Shown here in pieces: positions 7,158 to 15,017 of a DNA stretch of 27,828 nucleotides. Under the pieces are notes generated by a model. That model was given only the letters and a program-made list of their open reading frames with translations. It had not been told where the DNA came from and searched no databases. Position 1 is the stretch's first letter; each line of letters opens with the position of its first letter. Origin of the DNA: JAUNST01 sp964452285 (lineage in GTDB: Bacteria > Patescibacteriota > Microgenomatia > UBA1400 > PJMF01); assembly GCA_964452285.1 (NCBI GenBank), contig CAYVKW010000012.1, forward strand, positions 1 through 27,828, in the 5' to 3' direction. Position numbers and translations under genes: made by a program.

Positions 7158-7233
7158 ATTTTTTATGATGGTCACTGAAGTAGAATAAGACTACTGTTGC
7201 TCTGATACAAATTGAAGAAATGGAGGGATTTCT

Positions 7234-7881
7234 TTGGCTTTTTGGCACAAATGGCTAAATTTCTGGAATAAAATTTTTGTAAAAAACCAAAACAGAACCA
7301 AGGTGATTTTCTTGCTTGGTCCATCGGGGTCAGGAAAAACCACAAATGCCAGGCTCTATCGAGACAAACATTTAGAATGTTGTCTAATTCGAGTCTCGCA
7401 TTTGCTGAGAGAAGAAATCAGGAACAGCCAGAGATGGCAAGTGGTTAATTTAAAAAGACGGATGATGGCCCAGAATTTTGAGCGGGCGATTAAAGCAGGG
7501 AAATTAACTGACCCTAAAGAAACTTGGATGTTGATAAAACGGGCTTTTTCAAAAGCGAAAAACAATTTCATAATTGTGGACGGCTTTCCAAGAAGTTTGG
7601 ATTATTATCAGCAAATCCAAGCAGACGATTGCGAAGTTTTAGGGTTGATTTATTTGGATGTGTCACCTGAGGAAGCAAAACGAAGAATGACAGCTCAAGC
7701 GAATCGAGCCGATAAAACTGAAGAAGCAATGCGGGCAAGAGCTCAATTTGTGGAATTAATGAGACCGGTGTTGGAAGAGTTTGAGCGACAAAACAAACTT
7801 TGTCGCGTTGATGCCTCTGGTACAGTGGAACAAACACAAGTAATGTTTGCGGCAGCAGTAGAGACTTTAAAAGAAAAGTGA
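7234..7881 (+). CDS. Adenylate kinase-family nucleoside monophosphate kinase
   Basis: A 215-residue P-loop kinase, probably transferring phosphate from ATP to AMP or another NMP in the cytoplasm. Walker A is GPSGSGKT at residues 29-36, the NMP-binding motif is DGFPRS at 116-121, and the region RRMTAQANRADKTEEAMRAR (150-169) matches the LID and R-rich segment of Adk. The LID is the short form, without the zinc-finger insertion. The start is a TTG at 7234: GGAGGG lies 5 bases upstream, and no in-frame ATG occurs before the P-loop. About 20 extra residues precede the usual Adk N-terminus. It is a single gene between a consensus promoter and a strong terminator. Because AMP-site residues diverge, it could also be a UMP/CMP-type kinase, so no symbol is given. 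Confidence 0.8.
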   Translation: MAFWHKWLNFWNKIFVKNQNRTKVIFLLGPSGSGKTTNARLYRDKHLECCLIRVSHLLREEIRNSQRWQVVNLKRRMMAQNFERAIKAGKLTDPKETWMLIKRAFSKAKNNFIIVDGFPRSLDYYQQIQADDCEVLGLIYLDVSPEEAKRRMTAQANRADKTEEAMRARAQFVELMRPVLEEFERQNKLCRVDASGTVEQTQVMFAAAVETLKEK

Positions 7882-7890
7882 CATCATTTT

Positions 7891-7928
7891 GGCTCGCGGT
7901 TATTTCATAACCGCGAGCCTATTTTTTT
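7891..7928 (+). terminator. Rho-independent terminator of the kinase gene
   Basis: A perfect 13-bp stem GGCTCGCGGTTAT / ATAACCGCGAGCC with a TTC loop is followed by TATTTTTTTAT. It lies 9 bases after the TGA stop. Confidence 0.95.
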
Positions 7929-7994
7929 ATTTTTAGATTTTCCTGATTGAGATTGAGTTTTCCTTTTTATATTTTTAGTTTGGAATAAAAGAAA

Positions 7995-8020
7995 GCCCTC
8001 TGATTTTAAACTCAGAGGGC
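7995..8020 (-). terminator. Terminator of the small unknown gene at 8040-8345
   Basis: GCCCTCTGA and TCAGAGGGC form a 9-bp stem with an 8-base loop; on the minus strand it is followed by TTTCTTTTATT. It begins 20 bases after the stop of the gene it ends. Confidence 0.85.
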
Positions 8021-8039
8021 ATGATCTGAAAACGGTCAA

Positions 8040-8345
8040 TTAGTGCCAGCGATTGGCTTCACGATAAGCACAGTCCATAACTTGGCGTAAGTGGTTTTGT
8101 TCGGTTAAACTATCGCTACCACTAACGATGAGCGCACCAGTTATGTTATCAGCGTTGATTTCCTGAGCTAAGTGCTCGACAGCTGATTCTAGTTCAGCAG
8201 TAACAGTAAGAAACTTCTTGAGTATGTTGACGTAGATAATAGCTTCGCCTAGTTTGACCTGAAGAGCAATGTGTTGACCAAGAAGAATAATCTGTTCTCC
8301 TGTGGGCGCCGAAGCAACCTGAAATACCTCTTGCCAATTAGTCAT
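8040..8345 (-). CDS. Conserved-looking small protein, unknown function (101 aa)
   Basis: A 101-residue soluble, acidic protein with no signal or membrane helix. Its first 60 residues alternate beta-like hydrophobic stretches (QIILLGQHIALQV, EAIIYVNILKKFLTV), followed by helical segments ending in 'DCAYREANRWH'. I do not recognise a family. The ATG at 8345 is chosen because AAGGAGGAG lies upstream at good distance and an extended -10 (TGTTATAAT) sits about 58 bases before it; the longer frame to 8450 would run through that promoter and into malQ. It follows malQ on the same strand but has its own promoter and terminator, so it is probably monocistronic. Confidence 0.7.
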   Translation of the reverse strand: MTNWQEVFQVASAPTGEQIILLGQHIALQVKLGEAIIYVNILKKFLTVTAELESAVEHLAQEINADNITGALIVSGSDSLTEQNHLRQVMDCAYREANRWH

Positions 8346-8402
8346 GACCAATCTCCTCCTTAATTTGTCACTAACAGAGTACGTTTTGAAGAACCAGAGG
8401 GT

Positions 8403-8411
8403 ATTATAACA
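8403..8411 (-). promoter_or_regulatory. Extended -10 promoter of the 101-aa gene
   Basis: TGTTATAAT on the minus strand, 57 bases before the ATG at 8345 and 14 bp beyond the malQ stop. It matches TGnTATAAT; the -35 region overlaps the end of malQ and is weak. Confidence 0.65.
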
Positions 8412-8424
8412 TGGATGGTAAAAA

Positions 8425-9780
8425 CTAGCGGAGGTATTTTTTAATATCAATCTGGTGCTGCCAAGCAGCTAATTCCTCATGACCGGGGACATTGAAGCGA
8501 AAAACTTCGTGCTGCCAGTCTTGCCAGGGAATAATTAAAAGTTTAGCAGAATTTTCTCTCAATCTTTTAATAATCAAATCTGCCAATTGGGTATCTTTCA
8601 AATCTGGGGAAAATGAATTGACTTGTCTAAATTTATTTTTGACCGGTAAAGGCAAATTTTCCAACCAAGACAGCAAAGGTAAAGTATCATGAGTGGAAGT
8701 AAAAACAACTTGGTTGCCTTTGTAAGAATTTAAATTAAACGCTTTACGATTGATTTTTAAGGGGTTGGAATTTGGGCGCTGGCCATCAAGGTTATAAGCG
8801 AGAGTGAGCACTGACATGCCAGCGCGACGATGCTCTTTTAAATACTGTTCCAAGTACAAAGTTTGACTACCGATATTTTCAAAGAAGAGACCTAAGCCCA
8901 AAGTCTGAGCGTGTTCTAAAATGAGATTGAGGGCTTTTTTGCCTGGACCGGCGACTTTTTTGCACCAATTGGGGTGTTGCGGATACATCATACCGTAGCG
9001 GAAAAAACCATTGGCGTGATCAAGGCGAACCAGATCAAAAGTAGAAGCTAAAAACTGCAACCGAAGATTAAAAATATTAATAATGTCGCTAAAATGTTCT
9101 CCTTGCCAATCGTAAAGTGGATGACCCCAAAATTGAGCGGCAAAAGGCTCGTCAGGCAAAGCCGGGACGCCACTTTGTATATCTAAATGTCCGTTTTTGC
9201 GCAAAAGAAAGCACTCTTGATTAGCCCAAACAAGCGGACTCTCTTGAGCAATATAAAAAGGTAGGTCGCCAATCAATTGTAAATTTTCCTCATGGGCGTT
9301 TTGACGAAGAAGGGCAAATTGATTGGCTAAATTATATTGTTGATCTAAAAAAAAGCCGATACGATCTTGTAATTTAAGACGCCAGATATCTAAGGCTTCA
9401 GACTGATAGTAATGCAATTCATCAGGCCAAGTCCACCAAGCGTCAGTCTGGAAATGTTCGCTTAAGGCTTGATGAAAAGCATAAAGATTAACCCAGTCGC
9501 GATTTTGAGTCAAAAATTCCTGTCGATCCAAAACCCATTCACCAACTTCAGATACTGCGGACGAGGAGGGCGAGGAAGCAGGAGATAAAAAGCACTGAGC
9601 ATAACCAAAACCATAATTGCGATAAGGCGTAGCGATGGGATCGGAAATAGGAGCCATCAACCAACCATTTTGATCAGTCTGCTTGAGCCAGCGCAAAAAA
9701 TCTAATTTAGCAGAAAAATCTTTGAGACTAGTAAGAGGCAAAAATGTAGCAACTGGAGTAGACTCAGGCATAGCAACCAT
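8425..9780 (-). CDS. malQ: 4-alpha-glucanotransferase (GH77, amylomaltase)
   Basis: A 451-residue cytoplasmic enzyme that transfers alpha-1,4-glucan segments between maltodextrins or glycogen chains. GH77 motifs are clear: IGDLPFYIAQESPLVWANQE (170-189), FWGHPLYDW (217-225), DLVRLDHANGFFRY with nucleophile D254, LGLFFENIG with acid/base E301, and FTSTHDT with D365 as transition-state stabiliser. The near-terminal RFNVPG motif (428-433) is also present. It is shorter than typical MalQ (about 500 or more), mainly in loops. The ATG at 9780 lies 4 bases after the prfB TGA, with a second ATG three codons on. It is the last gene of the frr-rseP-prfB cluster and ends there without an obvious terminator. 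No other glycogen gene is in the window. Confidence 0.92.
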   Translation of the reverse strand: MVAMPESTPVATFLPLTSLKDFSAKLDFLRWLKQTDQNGWLMAPISDPIATPYRNYGFGYAQCFLSPASSPSSSAVSEVGEWVLDRQEFLTQNRDWVNLYAFHQALSEHFQTDAWWTWPDELHYYQSEALDIWRLKLQDRIGFFLDQQYNLANQFALLRQNAHEENLQLIGDLPFYIAQESPLVWANQECFLLRKNGHLDIQSGVPALPDEPFAAQFWGHPLYDWQGEHFSDIINIFNLRLQFLASTFDLVRLDHANGFFRYGMMYPQHPNWCKKVAGPGKKALNLILEHAQTLGLGLFFENIGSQTLYLEQYLKEHRRAGMSVLTLAYNLDGQRPNSNPLKINRKAFNLNSYKGNQVVFTSTHDTLPLLSWLENLPLPVKNKFRQVNSFSPDLKDTQLADLIIKRLRENSAKLLIIPWQDWQHEVFRFNVPGHEELAAWQHQIDIKKYLR

Positions 9781-9784
9781 TATA

Positions 9785-10876
9785 TCATGTTAATTGAACC
9801 AAAGCAGCATTGATGAAACTGTCCAAATCTCCATCTAGAACGGCGCTAGTATTGCTAGTTTCGCAACCAGTACGGGTATCTTTGACCAATTGATAAGGAT
9901 GTAAAACATAATTGCGAATTTGCGTACCCCAAGAAGCTTGAACATTGTCGCCTTTGAGAGCAGTAGTTTCGGCTTTTTGTTGATTTTCTTGAGCGAGAGC
10001 AAGCTTGGCGCGCAAAATTTGTAAAGCACGCTGTTTATTTTGCTCTTGAGAGCGTTCTTCGCGACAACGGACAACTAAACCAGTGGGAATGTAGGTAAGT
10101 TCGACCGCAGTATTAACTTTGTTGACGTTTTGGCCGCCGGCGCCGCCGGCACGAGTGAAATGCCACTCTAAGTCATTAGGATTTAAGATAATTTCTTGAC
10201 TATTTTCCGTGATTAACGGCAAAACTTCCACTAAAGCAAAAGAAGTCTGACGTAAATTGTCAGCGTTGAAAGGTGAGAGACGGACCAAACGATGTGTACC
10301 AGCCTCATGTTTGAGAAAACCATAAACATTTTTACCAGTCACTTCATAACTGACAGCCTTGATACCAGCTTCTTCACCGCGGGATTCGCTGATGAGTTGA
10401 AATTTGAAACCTTTGCGCTCAAAGTAACGAGTGTACATGCGAGCGAGAATGCTTGCCCAATCCATAGCTTCAGTTCCGCCTTGGCCAGAATGGACGCTAA
10501 AAATAGCGCCATTATGGTCATATTTACCCTGTAAATATTGTCTTAATTCGGCTCTTTTCACCAAAGCATTCAAAGCGGTGTAGCTGTCAGCTTGAGCGCT
10601 AAGATAAGTTTCATTGTCGTTTTCTTGAGATAAAAGAAAATCGGCAGTTTCCAAATCTTCGATAGCCGCTTGTAAGTGCGCAAAATCGTCTAGATCTGTC
10701 TGCAATTGTCCTAAATGCTGCATCTGATTTTGCGCATCTGATCTTTGCCAAAAATCAGCGGCCAAAGTCAAAGCTTCTAATTGAGAAATTTCGGTTTTAA
10801 TATCAGCCACTTGAAAACGTTCGAGCAATAAATTGCCCTTTTGAATTAGCTCGCTAATTTGTTGGTGAGTGAGCAT
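9785..10876 (-). CDS. prfB: Peptide chain release factor 2
   Basis: A 363-residue class I release factor. The GGQ catalytic motif is at residues 247-249 (RAGGAGGQNVNKVNTAVEL), and the codon-reading tripeptide is SPF at 201-203, which marks RF2 (UAA and UGA) and not RF1. The reading frame is continuous from the ATG at 10876, and the usual CTT-TGA programmed frameshift site near codon 25 is absent: the frame reads LLERFQVADIK without interruption. The gene itself ends in TGA. It lies 3 bp after the wHTH regulator stop and 4 bp before malQ, so it is inside a long operon with frr, the other translation-termination gene here. Confidence 0.96.
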   Translation of the reverse strand: MLTHQQISELIQKGNLLLERFQVADIKTEISQLEALTLAADFWQRSDAQNQMQHLGQLQTDLDDFAHLQAAIEDLETADFLLSQENDNETYLSAQADSYTALNALVKRAELRQYLQGKYDHNGAIFSVHSGQGGTEAMDWASILARMYTRYFERKGFKFQLISESRGEEAGIKAVSYEVTGKNVYGFLKHEAGTHRLVRLSPFNADNLRQTSFALVEVLPLITENSQEIILNPNDLEWHFTRAGGAGGQNVNKVNTAVELTYIPTGLVVRCREERSQEQNKQRALQILRAKLALAQENQQKAETTALKGDNVQASWGTQIRNYVLHPYQLVKDTRTGCETSNTSAVLDGDLDSFINAALVQLT

Positions 10877-10879
10877 AAC

Positions 10880-11476
10880 TTAAATTAAGAACTGACCTTT
10901 GTCGACAAAAGCTTCTTCATCGCCAATAATCATGATTCTCTTGCCATAGAGCACATCCATAATAAATGGATCTCGCCGCTGCTTACGAAACTTAAACTCT
11001 TTATTATCAAAAACAGTAAAGTTAATTTCTCGGCCCAGAGTTTTTTCTTCTTCTTTAAAAAGTAGCTCCAACTCTGGCACTACGACTTCTCCGACAATTA
11101 AAATATCCAAAGCTTCACTTTTTGGCGCGCGATTGAAAAAAGCGGGAGTAAAAACAACATACTCCAATGAGCCAAGCTTGCGGCGAAATTTTCTAATTTT
11201 TTTACCTAAAGAAATTTCTTTAAAAACCATTTGTTGTAGCTCTGGAAAGAAAAGATAACTTTTATTAGCACCAAAATATTGGCGGTTACCTCTTTCTTCA
11301 CAAGACAAAACTCCATTATCAGTCAGTTTTAATAGTTCGCGTCTGACAGCATTAACTTCTTCACCGACAAGGCGAGTGGCTTCGCGAATATAAAAAATCT
11401 CATCGGCGCGACTAAGAAAAAGCTCTAAGATTTTAACCCTAACTCTACTAGTAACAATATCTTGTAGTTTTGCCAT
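10880..11476 (-). CDS. Winged-helix DNA-binding protein with degenerate nucleotidyltransferase-like domain
   Basis: A 198-residue protein. Residues 8-70 form an ArsR/MarR-like winged helix (RVRVKILELFLSRADEIFYI, then a recognition-helix-like EEVNAVRRELLKLTDNGVL and the wing). Residues 105-190 resemble the MNT/NTP_transf_2 fold seen fused to such HTH domains in CPR and archaea, with 'ALDILIVGEV' in place of the catalytic D-x-D strand and without a GS motif, so it is probably non-catalytic. A DNA-binding regulator is the likely role; targets are unknown. It sits between the DUF3048 gene (7 bp) and prfB (3 bp), so it may autoregulate this operon. The ATG at 11476 has only a weak AAAGAA ribosome site. 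Confidence 0.75.
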   Translation of the reverse strand: MAKLQDIVTSRVRVKILELFLSRADEIFYIREATRLVGEEVNAVRRELLKLTDNGVLSCEERGNRQYFGANKSYLFFPELQQMVFKEISLGKKIRKFRRKLGSLEYVVFTPAFFNRAPKSEALDILIVGEVVVPELELLFKEEEKTLGREINFTVFDNKEFKFRKQRRDPFIMDVLYGKRIMIIGDEEAFVDKGQFLI

Positions 11477-11483
11477 AATTTCT

Positions 11484-12806
11484 TTAATAAGTCACGTCCG
11501 TGCCAATGGCAAGGACTGAAACCCAAATTTTTCCTCTAGTCATCTCTATAGCGTCGCCATCTTCATTAAAGAATTCCAATTCACTCTCGCGAGTTTTTTT
11601 ACTCCAAGTAATCTCTTCAGCAGCACCGTTATGGAAAATAATCGCGTCACCTTTACCGATGACATCGTACATCATATGTTTGACTTCATTTAAAGGTCCA
11701 GATTCTTTAGCAAACATGACAATGACATCGCTGGCAGTAATAGCTTCGCCGTTCTCCAAATCAGTGTGAACGTTGCCACCGGTATAACGAGTGTAAAGGT
11801 TGGTGCTAGGGTCATATTGCCACTTAACGTCATAGTTATTCATGCCGCTCCAGAAACTATAAGAAACGGTTTGAGCAGAACCCTTGGCGGCTCCGTCAAC
11901 GAAAGTCCAACCAGTGTAGCCATCGAGCCAATCGCTGCTTTCAATAGTTTTACGACCAACGGTGAGCTCTGGAGACATATTGGTCCAACCACGTTTTTCA
12001 GCTACAGCCCAAAGTTTTTCGGTGCTAGTAGTCATGGTGTGCTCGGTCGCTAATTCTTTTCCAGGCACGCGATTATAGTCACGAATAAAAGTAGGATAAC
12101 CAACACTAAATTGATTAATGTCATTTTCACCAGTCCAGCCATAATCAGAAAGTTGATTGAGAGCATGGGTTTCTGGAGTGCCATCAAAATTGGCGCCGCC
12201 AACATGAACATACATCGGGCGATTGAAACCAGAAGCTAGATTAATGTAATAAGTCCGAGCAGAACGGATAGGTGCCAGAGTCACATCCTCATTTTGTACG
12301 CCGCAATAAAAAATCGGCATGAAACGAGTAATACCGCCTTCGGCCACGGCCTCAAAAACGATATCAGCATAGCTCAGACCTGATTGAGGACGAGCGTCAG
12401 GAGTGTTTTCAATCATAACGGCCAAAGGACGACGCGTCGACCAAGCATCTTTTTCTGCTTGAGTATACATGACTCCGTTGAGCGGACAGATTTGGTCCCT
12501 AGGTGCGCTAGCGTCAATATCAAGTAAGCCAGTATCTTCAGCCACTGGCTCAGGAGTTGTTTGTGTAGCTACTTTTTTTTGTGGTTTAAAAATGAAATTT
12601 CCAGCCAAAAAAGCGCCCAATAAAACTACAACTGGAATAAGATATAACCAAGGTTGATTTTTTTTCATTTCTTTCTTATTTCTTCCTAAATTACGATTAA
12701 CTTGTGTTGCTATTGCAGATCGAGTTGCAACTGAATTGACATTTGATTGCAAACGTGAAGTCACAGTTTCTTCTTTTACTTGATTTAAATCAATTTTATC
12801 CATCAT
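11484..12806 (-). CDS. DUF3048 (YerB-like) membrane-anchored envelope protein
   Basis: A 440-residue protein with a cytoplasmic tail of about 50 residues, one membrane helix (about 52-71, WLYLIPVVVLLGAFLAGNFIF) and a large external domain. The segments RRPLAVMIENTPDARPQSGL and IVFEAVAEGGITRFMPIFY followed by PIRSARTYY are the signature of DUF3048, known from Bacillus YerB and widespread in CPR. The biochemical function is not established. YerB is a lipoprotein in Bacillus, whereas this version is held by a signal-anchor helix and has no lipobox. The tandem ATGs at 12806 and 12803 follow GAAAGG. It is embedded in the rseP-prfB operon; proximity to the membrane protease RseP fits an envelope role. 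Confidence 0.88.
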   Translation of the reverse strand: MMDKIDLNQVKEETVTSRLQSNVNSVATRSAIATQVNRNLGRNKKEMKKNQPWLYLIPVVVLLGAFLAGNFIFKPQKKVATQTTPEPVAEDTGLLDIDASAPRDQICPLNGVMYTQAEKDAWSTRRPLAVMIENTPDARPQSGLSYADIVFEAVAEGGITRFMPIFYCGVQNEDVTLAPIRSARTYYINLASGFNRPMYVHVGGANFDGTPETHALNQLSDYGWTGENDINQFSVGYPTFIRDYNRVPGKELATEHTMTTSTEKLWAVAEKRGWTNMSPELTVGRKTIESSDWLDGYTGWTFVDGAAKGSAQTVSYSFWSGMNNYDVKWQYDPSTNLYTRYTGGNVHTDLENGEAITASDVIVMFAKESGPLNEVKHMMYDVIGKGDAIIFHNGAAEEITWSKKTRESELEFFNEDGDAIEMTRGKIWVSVLAIGTDVTY

Positions 12807-12825
12807 GAAACAAACCTTTCAGCGT

Positions 12826-13101
12826 TTATTTTACCATAAAAAAGATAATTAGTAAAATGACCAAAACGATGATAGTAGAGATAAAAGTTCTCTTAAAGTC
12901 TTGAAAAAAGCAACTGGGCGAAAAACCAAAAAAATCGTTTTTTGGTTTCGAAGAAACTATTGGATTGACAGTGGATACAGTAGTTTGTTCGGACTGGCGT
13001 ATAGAAACAGGATTAACAGAGACTGGCTGTTTTTCTTTTTGAGCCCGAGCAGCTTTTTTTTGGTTTTTTGATGACTTTTTTTTAGTTAGACGTTGTCCCA
13101 T
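12826..13101 (-). CDS. Small tail-anchored membrane protein, unknown (91 aa)
   Basis: A 91-residue protein with a very basic, lysine-rich N-terminus (residues 1-24), a polar Ser/Val/Thr-rich middle and one C-terminal membrane helix (about 72-90, STIIVLVILLIIFFMVK). That layout predicts a cytoplasmic domain fixed to the membrane by its tail. No family is recognised. It lies 3 bp after rseP and 19 bp before the DUF3048 gene on the same strand, so it belongs to the operon. RNA binding through the basic region is possible but speculative. Confidence 0.65.
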   Translation of the reverse strand: MGQRLTKKKSSKNQKKAARAQKEKQPVSVNPVSIRQSEQTTVSTVNPIVSSKPKNDFFGFSPSCFFQDFKRTFISTIIVLVILLIIFFMVK

Positions 13102-13104
13102 AAA

Positions 13105-14352
13105 TTATTGTCCTTGTATAACTCTAATGATATCTTGACCAGTGATAACAACTGTCAATAGTAATAAAAAAATTAAACCAAAATAATTAAGGCCGACTTC
13201 TAGCTTAGCTATTTTGCGACGGCCAAAAAGTTTTTCTAAGAAAATCAAGATAATACGACCGCCGTCTAAAGCTGGCAAAGGTAAAAGATTCATGACGCCT
13301 AAATTAATTGATAAAATGGCCATAAATTGAATAATCACCAAAAAGCCGCCACTAAAAGTGTGATAGTAATCCAATTGAGAAACAATACCGACTGGACCCA
13401 TCACAGTAACATTGTTTGTTTGATGTTGGAATAAACCAGTGAGAGCGATAAAAAGACCTTGAATTAATTCAACAACTGCTTGAATTGATTCTTGAAAACC
13501 ATAATAGATACTGAGAGCAATTTGCTTATACCAAGGGTAAAAAGCAGTACGATACTGGCTCAGAGCAATACCGAGATTACCGCTGCCTGTGGGTGTTTCA
13601 GCAGCAGAACGGACATAAACTTGGGTTTCACTGATTTGACCAGAACAATAGCCAGTATTATCACAAGCACTTTTAGTGGTCAAAGCGATCATTTCTCCTT
13701 GATGGCGGCTAATAAAATCAGTGACTTGATTAATGTTGGTAACGGTAATATTTGCTTCTTGACTACTAGTGAGAGTCAAAATTTGACTATTAATTGGCAA
13801 ACCAGCCTCAGCAGCAGGAGACCCAATCTCCGTTGATTCTAAAAAGACCTTGTCTTGCTGAAAAACTGGAATGCCCTGAACACCAAAAACGATGATAAAA
13901 AGGAGCGCGCCCAAAATAAAGTTGGCGGCAGGGCCGGCAAAAATGATCAAGAATTTTTGCCAAGGTTTTTTATGATCAAAGTAACCGCTAAAATTCTTTT
14001 TATCGGCTCTGGCTTTGGGCGCGCGGTCAATCTTTTCTGGATTAATTTTTTCCGACTTAGTCGATATAGCAGTAGAATCTGTAGTTGCTGCTGTTGTTAC
14101 CTGATCCACCGGTTTGCTCTCCTCTACTCCACTCAGCTCGCCTTCCATAGCACAAAATCCACCAAGAGGAATAAGGTTTAAAGTAAAATCGGTCCCGCGC
14201 CAATGAAATAATTTGCAAAGTCGGGGCGGAAAGCCAATGCCAAATTCTTTGACGTCAACTTTGAAAAGCTTGGCGAAGAAAAAATGACCCAATTCGTGCA
14301 CGAGGACCACAAAGCACAAAATTAAAATAAAAATAACGATTGTAGCCAACAT
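13105..14352 (-). CDS. rseP: Site-2 intramembrane zinc protease (RseP family, M50)
   Basis: A 415-residue polytopic protease that cuts membrane proteins within the bilayer. HELGH at residues 19-23 supplies two zinc histidines and the glutamate; NLLPLPALDGG with D363 supplies the third ligand. A central PDZ domain (about 165-250) and the conserved GPAANFILG segment (140-148) complete the family layout. Residues 72-128 hold a hydrophilic, Thr/Lys-rich insertion after the first GG-F-C-AMEGE loop, longer than in most RseP proteins. The ATG at 14352 is preceded by AAAGGAG. It lies 16 bp after frr. The substrate is unknown; no anti-sigma factor gene is near. Confidence 0.93.
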   Translation of the reverse strand: MLATIVIFILILCFVVLVHELGHFFFAKLFKVDVKEFGIGFPPRLCKLFHWRGTDFTLNLIPLGGFCAMEGELSGVEESKPVDQVTTAATTDSTAISTKSEKINPEKIDRAPKARADKKNFSGYFDHKKPWQKFLIIFAGPAANFILGALLFIIVFGVQGIPVFQQDKVFLESTEIGSPAAEAGLPINSQILTLTSSQEANITVTNINQVTDFISRHQGEMIALTTKSACDNTGYCSGQISETQVYVRSAAETPTGSGNLGIALSQYRTAFYPWYKQIALSIYYGFQESIQAVVELIQGLFIALTGLFQHQTNNVTVMGPVGIVSQLDYYHTFSGGFLVIIQFMAILSINLGVMNLLPLPALDGGRIILIFLEKLFGRRKIAKLEVGLNYFGLIFLLLLTVVITGQDIIRVIQGQ

Positions 14353-14368
14353 CTATTTCTCCTTTAGT

Positions 14369-14920
14369 TTAAATCTTTAATAATTGCGCTTCTTTGTTTT
14401 CTCCAAGAGAGTCTACTTGCTCAATTAATTTTTTCATTTTTGTCTCTAATTGTTGCAAGTCAGCTTTAATATCATCTTCAGAAATGCCAGCTGTGCCGGC
14501 TTGTTTTTCAATATCTTTTTTAACATCGCTGCGCAAAGTTCGCAAAAAAACTTTGCCCTCTTCAAGCTCACGATGTAAAGTTTTAATTAATTCTTGTCTG
14601 GTTTCTTTAGTTAATGGCGGGATGCTAATACGAATGATTTTGCCATCTACAACTGGATTTAAATTAAGATTTGCTTGCTGTATCGCTTTTTCTAATGCGC
14701 CTAAAAGAGAAGCATCCCAAGGAGACACAACCAGGAGAGTAGGATCGGAAACAGTAATGGCCGCAATCTCTGTCACTTTCATAGTGCCGCCGTAAGCTTC
14801 GACTTTCACGCTATCAAGCAGTTGAGGACTGGCACCGCCAGTGCGTAGAGCGCCCAACTGAGTTCGGATATTGGCAAGAGCTTTATCAGCCGACTGTTGA
14901 AAAGATGCAAAATTGAACAT
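14369..14920 (-). CDS. frr: Ribosome recycling factor
   Basis: A 183-residue protein of normal length that, with EF-G, splits the post-termination ribosome. The N-terminal helix and SPQLLDSVKVEAYGG loop, the DPTLLVVSPWD strand, the IRISIPPLTKETRQELIKTL region and the coiled-coil LRTLRSDVKKDIEK match RRF throughout. It is the first gene of the operon that also encodes RF2, so termination and recycling factors are co-expressed. An extended -10 (TGCTATAAT) lies 33 bases before the ATG. In many bacteria frr follows pyrH and tsf; neither is here. Confidence 0.96.
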   Translation of the reverse strand: MFNFASFQQSADKALANIRTQLGALRTGGASPQLLDSVKVEAYGGTMKVTEIAAITVSDPTLLVVSPWDASLLGALEKAIQQANLNLNPVVDGKIIRISIPPLTKETRQELIKTLHRELEEGKVFLRTLRSDVKKDIEKQAGTAGISEDDIKADLQQLETKMKKLIEQVDSLGENKEAQLLKI

Positions 14921-14953
14921 AAAACTTTCTTTGCGCTTAAAATACTAGCGATT

Positions 14954-14962
14954 ATTATAGCA
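14954..14962 (-). promoter_or_regulatory. Extended -10 promoter of the frr operon
   Basis: TGCTATAAT on the minus strand, 33 bases before the frr ATG, matching TGnTATAAT. It lies in the 97-bp gap after the upstream membrane-protein gene, so frr can be expressed independently of it. Confidence 0.65.
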
Positions 14963-15017
14963 CGAATAGTACACAGAAAAATGATAAATTCAAAAATGGA
15001 AAGTAATTACTAAAGGG

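Noticed and set aside
9785..10876. UGA recoding, as in Absconditabacteria and Gracilibacteria
   Set aside because: Several genes end in TGA at the expected place and RF2 with its SPF motif is intact.
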